From the NCBI GenBank assembly GCA_038215095.1, contig JBBQRG010000054.1, forward strand, positions 1-20,603: DNA of 20,603 nucleotides. The letters are read 5' to 3'. Positions 13,750 to 20,271 of the stretch are shown in pieces. The stretch comes from DATACN01 sp038215095 (GTDB taxonomy: Bacteria > Actinomycetota > Thermoleophilia > Solirubrobacterales > Thermoleophilaceae). The notes beneath the pieces were generated by a model that searched no databases, had not been told where the DNA came from, and saw only the letters and a program-made list of their open reading frames with translations. The position numbers and the translations under genes are program-made. The stretch's first letter is position 1. Each line of letters begins with the position of its first letter.

Positions 13750-15122
13750 CGCAGCCGGACGGCGGGGCCGGCCACGGAGCCAAGGCGAACGCGGTAGACG
13801 CCCTGCCGCGCCAGCTTCACGCGGTAGCGCCCGCCCTTCGTGGTGCGGACCTTGCGTACCGGCTTCCAGCTCTTGCCGGCCTTGCGCTCGACCACCAGCA
13901 CGTGGCCGCGCGGGGCGGGCGAGAAGCTGCCGGTGAGCGTCCGCGGCGTGAGCCGGGCGCCGCGCGCCCAGGGGCCGCCCGGCGACGCGGAGCTGGCCTG
14001 CGAGCTCGACACCGAGTTGAACAGCGCCCAGCTGTCGCGCAGCCCGAGGCGGGAACGCAGCGTCGGGCCCGTGATGAGGCGCGTGCCCTTCGTGCCGTAC
14101 ACGCGCGCCCGCACGATCCGCGGCGAGCTGCCGCGCTCCAGCACCTTGATCTTCTTGAAGCGCCCCGGCGAGTAGCCGCCCAGCCGCGCGTCCAGCGAGC
14201 GGTTCGACATCCGCACGCTCCAGCGGTGGTAGGGCGAGCCGTTGTCGTAGGGGTCGTCCACCCCGCGCAGGTAGGGCTTGGGGCTGGTGCCGAGGAACAC
14301 GTTCTCGATGTTCTCGGTGTGGCCACCGGAGGTCGAGAAGAAGTAGGTCACGGCGGGGACGCCCGCGTAGGTGAGCACGCCGCCGGCTGTGGCGGCCACC
14401 GCCGCGTTGGTGCTGGAGCGCTCGGCCGACACGCCGCGGTAGACCTGCGAGCGCGTGTCGGGGTACAGGTCGAACACGCCGGCGGACTTCCTCGTGGCCA
14501 GCGCGTAGCTGCGCGCCGCCACGGCCTGGACCTTCAGCGCCTCGGGCTCCCAGGAGGACGGCATCTCGCCGGGCACGACGCCCTGGGCGTAGGGGTCGAG
14601 GCCGAGCACGTTGATGGCGCTGACGCCGCCGAGGGCACCGGTCACGGCGATCGAGCCGCGGTAGAGGCCGTTGCGCACGCCGTTGATGGCCGGTCCGAGC
14701 AGGCGCAGTGGATGTCCGGTCCGCTTCAGCACCAGCGGGCTGGTGAAGCGGCCGACGAGCTTGCGGTGCGACGTGCGCAGCACGATCACCGAGCCTGAGC
14801 GCTTCGCCACGTAGGTCGTGGAGGGGTTGAGCTCCTTCGTCCCGGCCCGGGAGGCGCCGCGCACGCGGATGTAGGGGTCGACCGGCTGCAGCAGCACCCG
14901 CACCGCCCCGGAGGCTTGGTTGAGCTGGGTGCCCTGGTAGTAGTGCGCCAGGATGTCGCGGTAGCCGAATCCGTGCTGGGCGTAGCCGTTGGCGCCGTAC
15001 TGGCTCATGCCGATTCCGTGGCCCCAGCCGGCGCCGCGGATCACGTTCACGGTGACGGCGTCAGCCGCGGCGGGCGCGGCGGCAATCGCGAGCAGGGCTG
15101 TGAGCAGGGCCAGTCTGCGCAT
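13746..15122 (-). CDS. Secreted SpoIID/LytB-domain protein with N-terminal GxGHGxGMSQ motif
   Basis: A 458-residue exported protein. Residues 1-22 form a Sec signal peptide (MRRLALLTALLAIAAAPAAADA). Directly after it comes GWGHGIGMSQYGA (32-44) and the segment ending ILAHYYQGT (57-65), which in classical SpoIID proteins stand at the C-terminus. The SpoIID core follows: GLDPYAQGVVPGEMPSSW with the catalytic Glu186, EALKVQAVAARSYALA, TRSQVYRGV, and TYFFSTSGGHTENIENVF. SpoIID enzymes are lytic transglycosylases acting on stem-peptide-free glycan, so a cell-wall role is likely. Residues ~380-458 look like a separate beta-rich domain (GRYRVKLARQGVYRVRLG). Start ATG is complementary to 15120-15122. 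The gene overlaps the 3' end of the pfpI gene by a few bases and is divergent from the TPP enzyme gene. Confidence 0.9.
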   Translation of the reverse strand: MRRLALLTALLAIAAAPAAADAVTVNVIRGAGWGHGIGMSQYGANGYAQHGFGYRDILAHYYQGTQLNQASGAVRVLLQPVDPYIRVRGASRAGTKELNPSTTYVAKRSGSVIVLRTSHRKLVGRFTSPLVLKRTGHPLRLLGPAINGVRNGLYRGSIAVTGALGGVSAINVLGLDPYAQGVVPGEMPSSWEPEALKVQAVAARSYALATRKSAGVFDLYPDTRSQVYRGVSAERSSTNAAVAATAGGVLTYAGVPAVTYFFSTSGGHTENIENVFLGTSPKPYLRGVDDPYDNGSPYHRWSVRMSNRSLDARLGGYSPGRFKKIKVLERGSSPRIVRARVYGTKGTRLITGPTLRSRLGLRDSWALFNSVSSSQASSASPGGPWARGARLTPRTLTGSFSPAPRGHVLVVERKAGKSWKPVRKVRTTKGGRYRVKLARQGVYRVRLGSVAGPAVRLR

Positions 15123-15192
15123 CGGAGGGAAAAACCCGGGGACCTGGTCAAGGTAGCGGCCGCTGCGGGGATTCCTTGAGCCCCTGGGCCGT

Positions 15193-15198
15193 TACAGT
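15193..15198 (+). promoter_or_regulatory. Putative -10 element for the TPP enzyme gene
   Basis: TACAGT fits TANNNT and ends nine bases before the GTG at 15208. No Shine-Dalgarno is present. It lies in the 85-base gap between the divergent spoIID-like and TPP enzyme genes. No well-spaced -35 was found; TTGAGC at 15176-15181 is too close. Confidence 0.4.
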
Positions 15199-15207
15199 CA
15201 CGCCCCC

Positions 15208-16854
15208 GTGGGGAAGAGGAAGGCCTCAGACGTGTTCGTGGAGTGCCTGGAGGCCGAGGGCGTGAAGTACGTCTTCGGCATCCCCGGCGAGGAGACGCTC
15301 GACCTGAACGAGTCGCTCGCGAAGTCCTCGATCGAGTTCGTGCCCGTCCGCCACGAGCAGGGCGGCGCCTATATGGCCGACGTCTACGGCCGCCTCAGCG
15401 GCACCGCCGGCGTCTGCCTCGGCACGCTCGGCCCGGGGGCCCTGAACCTGGTGGCCGGCGTGGCCGACGCCTTCCTCGACCGCGCCCCGCTGGTCGCCCT
15501 CACCGGCCAGGGCGACCTGGCGCGGATGCACAAGGAGTCGCACCAGTACATCGACCTCCAGCGGATCATGCGCCCAATCACCAAGTGGAACGCCCGCGTG
15601 TCCGACCCGCGGATCATCCCCGAGGTCGTGCGCAAGGCCTTCAAGGTCGCCCAGCAGCAGAAGCCCGGGTCCACGCACCTGGAGCTCCCTGAGGACGTGA
15701 TGGAGGCCGAGCTGGACGCCGAGCCCCTTATTCCCAAGACGCGAGTGCGCCGTCCGGAGCCCTCCGCGGAGGAGCTGCGCGACGCGGTGGAGCTGATCTC
15801 AGCCGCCGAGGCGCCCGTGGTGCTGGTCGGCAACGGCGTGGCGCGGGTGGGCTGCGCCCCGGCCCTGCGGCGCTTCGTGGAGACCACCGGGATCCCGGCG
15901 GCGGAGACGTTCATGGGCAAGGGGGCGATCGCGGCCGACGACCCCAAGTGGCTCGGCTCCGTGGGGCTCCAATCGGGCGACTACGAGATGGCCGGCTTCG
16001 GCGACGCCGACGTGGTGATCACCGTCGGCTTCGACCTGGTCGAGCACTCCCCCGAGCACTGGAATCCCGACAGGGACAAGCGGATCGTCTGTATCGACAC
16101 CGCCTCGGTGGAGGTCGACGAGAACTTCATGACCGAGGCCGACCTGATCGGCGACATGGATCACATCCTCACCCGCCTCGCCGAGGACTGCGGCGATGTC
16201 GGCGCAAGCGGCGGCGAACCGCGCCTCAGGGACGTCGTGCTGAGCTACTTCGAGGGCGCGCAGGACGACGATCACTTCCCGGTGCAGCCGCCGCGCGCGC
16301 TGTGGGAGATCCGCCAGGCGCTCGGGCGCGAGGACATCCTGGTGTCGGACGTCGGCCTGCACAAGCTCTGGATCGGGCGGATGTTCCCGGCCTACGAGCC
16401 CAACACGGTGCTCATCGCCAATGGCCTGGCCGGCATGGGCTTCGCGCTGCCCGCCGCGATCGCGGCGAAGCTCGTGCACCCCGACCGCAAGGTCGTGACC
16501 GTGAACGGCGACGGCGGCTTCCTGATGAACGCCCAGGAGCTCGAGACCGCCAGCCGCCTGGGCACCGCGGTCGTGAACGTGATCTGGGAGAACAAGCAGT
16601 TCGGCTCGATCGTCTGGAAGCAGGACAACAAGTTCGGCGAGCACTTCGGCGTGGACTTCACGAACCCGGACTTCGTGAAGCTCGCGGAGAGCTTCGGCGT
16701 GCCGGGCTGGCGCTGCGAGTCGGCCGACGACTTCGGCGAGCGCCTGGCCGAGGCGCTCGAGCTGGACACCCCGTCGGTGATCGTGCTGCCGATCGACTAC
16801 TCGCTGGACGTCGCCATCAGCGAAGAGCTGGGCACGGAGACCGTCGCCACCTAG
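15208..16854 (+). CDS. Thiamine-pyrophosphate enzyme, acetolactate synthase/2-oxoglutarate decarboxylase-like
   Basis: A 548-residue enzyme with the three-domain TPP decarboxylase fold. The N-terminal PYR domain has FGIPGEE and the catalytic VRHEQGGAYMADVYGR (Glu50 activates TPP), then LGTLGPGALNLVAGVADA and the ESHQYIDLQRI segment. The middle domain holds VVLVGNGVA. The C-terminal PP domain has DVGLHKLWIGRMFPAYEP, NGLAGMGFALPAAIAA and the Mg/TPP motif NGDGGFLMNAQE with WEN about 25 residues on. The ending PIDYSLDVAISEELG resembles catabolic AlsS (PVDYSDN), so this is the AlsS-type branch, and no regulatory subunit gene is adjacent. The same branch contains cyanobacterial 2-oxoglutarate decarboxylase, and a succinate-semialdehyde-dehydrogenase-like gene lies 513 bases downstream. 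Substrate is thus either pyruvate or 2-oxoglutarate. GTG start; its stop overlaps the convergent SnoaL-like stop. Confidence 0.88.
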   Translation: MGKRKASDVFVECLEAEGVKYVFGIPGEETLDLNESLAKSSIEFVPVRHEQGGAYMADVYGRLSGTAGVCLGTLGPGALNLVAGVADAFLDRAPLVALTGQGDLARMHKESHQYIDLQRIMRPITKWNARVSDPRIIPEVVRKAFKVAQQQKPGSTHLELPEDVMEAELDAEPLIPKTRVRRPEPSAEELRDAVELISAAEAPVVLVGNGVARVGCAPALRRFVETTGIPAAETFMGKGAIAADDPKWLGSVGLQSGDYEMAGFGDADVVITVGFDLVEHSPEHWNPDRDKRIVCIDTASVEVDENFMTEADLIGDMDHILTRLAEDCGDVGASGGEPRLRDVVLSYFEGAQDDDHFPVQPPRALWEIRQALGREDILVSDVGLHKLWIGRMFPAYEPNTVLIANGLAGMGFALPAAIAAKLVHPDRKVVTVNGDGGFLMNAQELETASRLGTAVVNVIWENKQFGSIVWKQDNKFGEHFGVDFTNPDFVKLAESFGVPGWRCESADDFGERLAEALELDTPSVIVLPIDYSLDVAISEELGTETVAT

Positions 16855-17324
16855 TCCGTGATCGGCGGGGCGCCCGCCTCGTCGATGCCGGCGTTCGCCA
16901 TCGCCCGCAGCGCCCGCTCGACCTTTTGGGTGTCGAGGTAGGCGCGGATCGCCGTGACCCTGCCCCAACGGATGCGGAACCAGTGCGTGCCGTGCTGCAC
17001 GTACGGCTCGCCGGCCGCCGGGCGCACCTGGTCGATCCACTCCACCGAGGCGACCGTGTTCCAGGGCCAGCCGGACGAGGCGACGTTTCGCACCTCGATG
17101 TCCACCGGCACGAGCCGCTCGACGCGCTCGAACCAGCGCCCCATCGCCTCGCGGGAGTGGCGCTCGCCGCCGAGCGCGTTGTCGCCCGCGAACACGTGGT
17201 GAACGTCCTCGGACGCGCGCTCCAGCACGTCTTGCCACTCCCCTCGGCTGAGCCGCGCGAATACCTGGCGCAACAGCCGCCGCACAGCCGCGTGGTAGAG
17301 CCCGGCGGCGCTCAGCGCCAGCAC
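16851..17324 (-). CDS. NTF2/SnoaL-like domain protein
   Basis: About 157 residues with the NTF2/SnoaL cone fold. It begins with a helix (LYHAAVRRLLRQVFARLSRGEWQDVLERA), then the pocket strand DVHHVFAGDNALGGERHSREAMGRWFERV, and further strands TVASVEWIDQVRP, YVQHGTHWFRIRWGRVTAIRAYLDTQKVERAL, ending in APPITD. The DxxHxFaG and YLDT positions are typical. Enzymatic or only ligand-binding function cannot be told. Start is uncertain: I take the GTG complementary to 17322-17324. The ATG at 17367-17369 shares CATG with the divergent ALDH start and would add 15 residues without family character; GTG at 17285 would cut into the first helix. Stop overlaps the TPP enzyme stop by three bases. Sits between two genes of a likely shared pathway. 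Confidence 0.8.
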   Translation of the reverse strand: MLALSAAGLYHAAVRRLLRQVFARLSRGEWQDVLERASEDVHHVFAGDNALGGERHSREAMGRWFERVERLVPVDIEVRNVASSGWPWNTVASVEWIDQVRPAAGEPYVQHGTHWFRIRWGRVTAIRAYLDTQKVERALRAMANAGIDEAGAPPITD

Positions 17325-17358
17325 GGGGGCTACGGATACGCTCCTTGAGAACGGGTAC

Positions 17359-17363
17359 GGAGG
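17359..17363 (+). promoter_or_regulatory. Shine-Dalgarno of the GabD-like gene
   Basis: GGAGG followed by TCCC and the ATG at 17368. It decides this start and contrasts with the mostly SD-less genes of the rest of the window. Confidence 0.7.
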
Positions 17364-17367
17364 TCCC

Positions 17368-18834
17368 ATGGCGATAGCGACCAGAGAACAAGAAGTAGTC
17401 GACAAGGTCAAGGGCCAGCTCTTCATCGGGGGCGAGTGGCGCGACTCCTCGAACGGCGAGAAGCTGGCGGTCAGCGACCCGGCCACCGAGGAGACGGTCA
17501 AGGAAGTCGCCGACGGCACGCCTGACGACGCCACCGCGGCCCTCGACGCCGCCGTCGAGGCGCAGGCGGAGTTCGCCGCCACCCCCGCCAACGAGCGCGC
17601 CGAGATCCTCTGGAAGGCCTTCGAGATGCTCAACGAGCGCGCCGACGAGCTGGCGCTCCTGATGACGCTCGAGATGGGCAAGCCGATCGCCGAGTCGAAG
17701 TCGGAGATCATCTACGCGGCCGAGTTCTTCCGCTGGTTCTCCGGTCAGGCGCTGCGCGTGGAGGGCTACTACAAGCCCGCCGCCAACGGCGCGGGGCGCG
17801 TGCTCGTGATGAAGCAGCCCGTCGGCCCCTGTCTGATGATCACGCCCTGGAACTTCCCGATGGCGATGGGCACGCGCAAGGTCGGCCCCGCGATCGCCGC
17901 GGGCTGCACAAGCGTGATCAAGCCGGCCCAGCAGACGCCGCTCTCGATGCTCGCCATGGCGCAGGTCCTCGAGGAGTGCGGCCTTCCCGCCGGCGCCCTG
18001 AACGTGGTCACCACCACGAAGTCGAGTGACGTCACCAAGCCGGTGATCGCCGACGGCCGCCTGCGAAAGCTCTCCTTCACGGGCTCGACCGAGGTCGGCC
18101 GCACCCTGATCGCGGCCTCGGCCGACAACGTGCTGAAGGTGTCGATGGAGCTGGGCGGCAACGCGCCCTTCCTCGTGTTCTCGGACGCCGACGTGGACGA
18201 CGCGGTCGAGGGCGGCCTGATGGCGAAGATGCGCAACATCGGCGAGGCCTGCACCTCCGCCAACCGCTTCCACGTGGCCGACTCGATCGCCGACGAGTTC
18301 GCAGAGAAGCTCGGCGCCAAGATGGGCGAGCTGAAGATCGGCCGCGGCACCGAGGAGGACGTGAAGGTCGGCCCGCTGATCGACCAGCCCTCGCGCGAGA
18401 AGGTGTCCGAGCTCGTGGAGGACGCGCTCGAGAAGGGCGCCGAGTGCGTGGTCGGCGGCTCGATTCCCGACGGCCGCGGCTACTTCTACCCGCCCACGGT
18501 GCTGAAGGGCGTGAGCGACGACGCCCGCGCGCTCAAGGAGGAGATCTTCGGCCCGGTGGCGCCGGTCACGAGCTTCTCCGACGAAGAGGAGGCGATCGCC
18601 CGCGCCAACGACACCGAGTACGGCCTGGTGGCCTACGTCTACACGAGCGACCTGAAGCGCGCCCTGCGCGTCTGCGAGGGCCTCCAGACCGGAATGGTCG
18701 GCCTGAACCAGGGCATGGTCTCGAACGCCGGCGCCCCCTTCGGCGGCGTCAAGCAGTCGGGCGTCGGCCGCGAGGGCGGCAACGAGGGCATCGAGGAGTA
18801 CCTCGAGACGAAGTACGTGGCCGTCAACCTCTGA
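17368..18834 (+). CDS. gabD: NAD(P)-dependent aldehyde dehydrogenase, succinate-semialdehyde dehydrogenase-like
   Basis: A complete 488-residue ALDH. Active-site residues are Asn162 (TPWNFPMAM), Lys185 (VIKPAQQTP), Glu261 (MELGGNAPF) and nucleophile Cys295 (NIGEACTSANRF). The Rossmann loop is FTGSTEVGR (237-245), and EEIFGPV and APFGGVKQSGVGREGG are the usual C-terminal motifs. The combination WNFP..M..RK..PA.AAGCT, GNAPF..F.DAD and GVGREGG, with termination at EEYLETKYVAV, is that of GabD-type succinate-semialdehyde dehydrogenases, which oxidise succinate semialdehyde to succinate. The exact substrate is inferred. GGAGG (17359-17363) with four bases to the ATG supports the start. Downstream of the TPP enzyme, which may supply succinate semialdehyde. 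Confidence 0.9.
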   Translation: MAIATREQEVVDKVKGQLFIGGEWRDSSNGEKLAVSDPATEETVKEVADGTPDDATAALDAAVEAQAEFAATPANERAEILWKAFEMLNERADELALLMTLEMGKPIAESKSEIIYAAEFFRWFSGQALRVEGYYKPAANGAGRVLVMKQPVGPCLMITPWNFPMAMGTRKVGPAIAAGCTSVIKPAQQTPLSMLAMAQVLEECGLPAGALNVVTTTKSSDVTKPVIADGRLRKLSFTGSTEVGRTLIAASADNVLKVSMELGGNAPFLVFSDADVDDAVEGGLMAKMRNIGEACTSANRFHVADSIADEFAEKLGAKMGELKIGRGTEEDVKVGPLIDQPSREKVSELVEDALEKGAECVVGGSIPDGRGYFYPPTVLKGVSDDARALKEEIFGPVAPVTSFSDEEEAIARANDTEYGLVAYVYTSDLKRALRVCEGLQTGMVGLNQGMVSNAGAPFGGVKQSGVGREGGNEGIEEYLETKYVAVNL

Positions 18835-18907
18835 GCGGGTTAGGAGGAACGGGCCGGATTTTTCCCCCCCATTCGTGGCCGCTGGACACGTGCGGTGATT
18901 TGTGGGG

Positions 18908-19090
18908 CTAGACGGCGTAGAGGAAGGTGTAGGCCGCTGTCATTCCCTCCTGGTTCCACTCGGAGAGGCAATAACGCTCGGTGCCGCCGTTCTCGTTTTG
19001 GAGGTCGATGGTCTTAGGCGGCCGCCCCTCCACCGGCTCGACCTCGACCGGCTTGCCTTGCATCGGGCCATTCTCTAGGAGCGCTTGCAT
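18908..19090 (-). CDS. Small hypothetical protein (60 aa)
   Basis: I do not recognise this protein. From the ATG complementary to 19088-19090 it reads as a plausible soluble peptide: an N-terminal helix MQALLENGPMQGKP, a strand segment VEVEPVEGRPPKTIDL, and the C-terminus GTERYCLSEWNQEGMTAAYTFLYAV with one Cys. The frame stays open for about 20 codons upstream of the ATG (…LRKLADDGPLSDA) without another start codon, so the true gene may be longer and its beginning damaged. It stands alone of any named gene and could be the last of three small minus-strand ORFs. Moderate confidence that it is coding. Confidence 0.45.
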   Translation of the reverse strand: MQALLENGPMQGKPVEVEPVEGRPPKTIDLQNENGGTERYCLSEWNQEGMTAAYTFLYAV

Positions 19091-19098
19091 GGCGTCAC

Positions 19099-19254
19099 TC
19101 AGCGGCCCGTCATCCGCGAGCTTGCGAAGTTGCGCTGAGCCTCGATCGCCCGCCCGACCCGGGCCCGCCCGACGCGGCGGTCACCGCCGGCCCGATGCAG
19201 CGGCCCCCGCCGTCGCGCTGCTACTTGGGCGGCGTGGCCTCGTTCCGCCTTCAT
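19099..19254 (-). CDS. Possible small Arg-rich ORF (51 aa), doubtful
   Basis: Starts at an ATG that overlaps the stop of the 81-residue ORF as ATGA (19251-19254) and ends eight bases before the ATG of the 60-residue ORF. The product is unusually Arg-rich (VAARRRGPLHRAGGDRRVGRARVGRA), which often marks a wrong frame in GC-rich DNA. The spacing is gene-like but the composition is not. It may instead mark the place where a longer gene lost its frame. Confidence 0.2.
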   Translation of the reverse strand: MKAERGHAAQVAARRRGPLHRAGGDRRVGRARVGRAIEAQRNFASSRMTGR

Positions 19255-19496
19255 GATCCCTCGCTCTGGGCTAGCTCGAACGGTCCCGCGTTGAGCCCGC
19301 GGTAGCGCGGTTGGTCGACCCAGTGGACCCAGGCCTCCCGGGCTCTGACCTGGTTGCCTGCGTCGTGGAGGCGGACGAAGGCCCCGAACTCGGTCGTGGT
19401 GCCGATGGCGGCGTCAAAGCGCTCGCCGAGGCGGCCCTGCTCGACCAGCGCCGCGTCCAGCCGTTTGACCGCGCGGTCATGTTCCTGGCTTGCCAT
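19251..19496 (-). CDS. Small hypothetical protein (81 aa)
   Basis: Unrecognised but protein-like: an N-terminal amphipathic helix (EHDRAVKRLDAALVEQGRLGERFDAA), then a segment with aromatic residues (TEFGAFVRLHDAGNQV; AREAWVHWVDQPRYRGLNAGPFEL). GC-rich third codon positions and a balanced composition support coding. A GAAGG lies about ten bases upstream of the ATG complementary to 19494-19496. No membrane segment or Cys. The stop shares ATGA with the next small ORF. Function unknown; the helix-plus-Trp pattern is seen in small uncharacterised actinobacterial proteins. Confidence 0.55.
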   Translation of the reverse strand: MASQEHDRAVKRLDAALVEQGRLGERFDAAIGTTTEFGAFVRLHDAGNQVRAREAWVHWVDQPRYRGLNAGPFELAQSEGS

Positions 19497-19582
19497 GGTT
19501 GCTCAACCTTCGGTCCCTCTGTCGGGTCGACGCGGAAGGAAGAGGGCTAGACCCACCAGGCGTTAAGCAGATCGCGACGAGA

Positions 19583-19597
19583 CCACCGGGCCGGTGG
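19583..19597. repeat. Inverted repeat CCACCGG-G-CCGGTGG
   Basis: Perfect 7-base arms around one central G. As RNA it can form a five-pair stem with a GGGCC loop. Followed only by GTTT on the plus strand, so it is not a strong intrinsic terminator. Confidence 0.6.
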
Positions 19598-19710
19598 GTT
19601 TACGTCGGAGAGGTGCAGCACCGGCCCCGCAGTCCAAAACCAGTAACCCCCGCCTCGCGCCTCGTGCGCTGGTCGCGCCGTCGGTGGCTTCCGGGCTTGG
19701 GCTGAGCATT

Positions 19711-19726
19711 CTGGCCACAGGGCCAG
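19711..19726. repeat. Inverted repeat CTGGCC-ACAG-GGCCAG
   Basis: Perfect 6-base arms with a four-base loop. No T-run follows on either side. Could be part of a structured leader, a protein site, or chance in GC-rich DNA. Confidence 0.55.
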
Positions 19727-19761
19727 CCGTCTGGGACACTACTCCGATAGCAGACCGTCGT

Positions 19762-19797
19762 GCGGCGGCTTAATGTGGAACTACACCATCCCGCCGC
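19762..19797. repeat. Longer interrupted hairpin
   Basis: Outer arms GCGGCGG (19762-19768) and CCGCCGC (19791-19797) pair over seven bases. Inside, ATG (19773-19775) can pair with CAT (19787-19789), and TG with CA beyond one bulged C, closing a six-base loop. No T-run follows. Confidence 0.4.
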
Positions 19798-19911
19798 CGG
19801 CGCCGAGCAGCGCTGCGGGCTCCGTCGCAGCTGTGTCCGGCTAGCTGACGCCTTGCGTGCCGAAGTCGGCTAGGGTCGGGGGCGCCAACGGGCCACCAGG
19901 CAGCCTCCTAA

Positions 19912-19917
19912 AGGGAG
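19912..19917 (+). promoter_or_regulatory. Shine-Dalgarno of the small alpha-beta-barrel gene
   Basis: AGGGAG with seven bases to the ATG at 19925, in a locally AT-richer context. It fixes this start. Confidence 0.65.
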
Positions 19918-19924
19918 CGTTCTT

Positions 19925-20200
19925 ATGGCATTTATGTTGATGCAGTTCGAGGTCGAGGACTTCGACGACTGGAAGCAGACCTTCGACTCCGATCCGGCCG
20001 GTCGCAAGGAGGTCGCGAAAGGCCACCGCATCTTTCGGGGTGTTGACGACCCGCGCCAGGTATTCGTGGCCACGGAGTACGCCTCGGCTGAAGACGCCAA
20101 GTCGATCCGAGAGAAGCTGCTTGCCTCAGGGGTCTTGGACAGCCTCACCGTCAAGACAGAGCCGACGGTCACAGAGCTGGCGGACTCCGCCCAGTACTAG
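19925..20200 (+). CDS. Small dimeric alpha-beta-barrel (ABM/cyclase-like) protein
   Basis: A 91-residue protein with the pattern of ferredoxin-like dimeric alpha-beta-barrel proteins: strand 1 MAFMLMQFEVEDFDDWKQTF, then GRKEVAKGHRIFRGVDDPRQVFVATEYASAEDAKSIREKL, ending in a short strand VKTEPTVTEL. The sequence 'vedfd.WK..fd' followed by 'g.rifR..ddp..v.v..e..s.e.A' is typical of uncharacterised cyclase/antibiotic-biosynthesis-monooxygenase-like proteins. No catalytic residues can be assigned. A good Shine-Dalgarno supports the start. The next gene, 71 bases on, is SnoaL-like; both folds bind small hydrophobic ligands, so they may act together. Confidence 0.78.
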   Translation: MAFMLMQFEVEDFDDWKQTFDSDPAGRKEVAKGHRIFRGVDDPRQVFVATEYASAEDAKSIREKLLASGVLDSLTVKTEPTVTELADSAQY

Positions 20201-20256
20201 AGGACCAAATCTCCGGGGTATGGCCACCGCGGGAGTGAAGCCGAGCATTACGCGCT

Positions 20257-20265
20257 GAGGAGGAG
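20257..20265 (+). promoter_or_regulatory. Strong Shine-Dalgarno of the SnoaL-like gene
   Basis: GAGGAGGAG with about eight bases from the AGGAGG core to the ATG at 20272, the strongest ribosome-binding site in the window. Confidence 0.75.
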
Positions 20266-20271
20266 CCTTTC

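Larger units (their letters stand above)
19497..19924. other. Gene-free interval with inverted repeats
   Basis: No convincing coding frame on either strand over 428 bases. It holds three perfect or near-perfect short hairpins (listed separately), a TAGGGT hexamer at 19871-19876 that could be the -10 for the gene at 19925, and a good Shine-Dalgarno at 19912-19917. No tRNA T-loop or CCA end, transposase remnant or direct repeat was seen. Confidence 0.6.

Noticed and set aside
13634..14798. Continuation of the pfpI frame as a 564-residue fusion protein
   Set aside because: After 13630 the product is Arg/Ala-rich and antisense to the SpoIID-like gene. The family C-terminus is in another frame, so this is the result of the frameshift.
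15155..15164. AGCGGCCGCT palindrome between the spoIID-like and TPP genes
   Set aside because: A 10-base GC palindrome is expected by chance in DNA of this composition, and it is not repeated nearby as an operator pair.
15799..18273. Very long open frame on the minus strand (over 800 codons)
   Set aside because: It runs antisense to the TPP enzyme and ALDH genes and has a His/Arg/Gly-rich, motif-free product except in the part that coincides with other frames. A GC-rich shadow.
18838..18870. Possible terminator after the ALDH gene (T-run at 18859-18863)
   Set aside because: The T-run is not preceded by a convincing stem; only GGA/TCC can pair around it.
19490..19705. Plus-strand open frame of 71 codons
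   Set aside because: Arg/Pro-rich product with no fold-like pattern, no ribosome-binding site, and partly antisense to the start of the 81-residue ORF.
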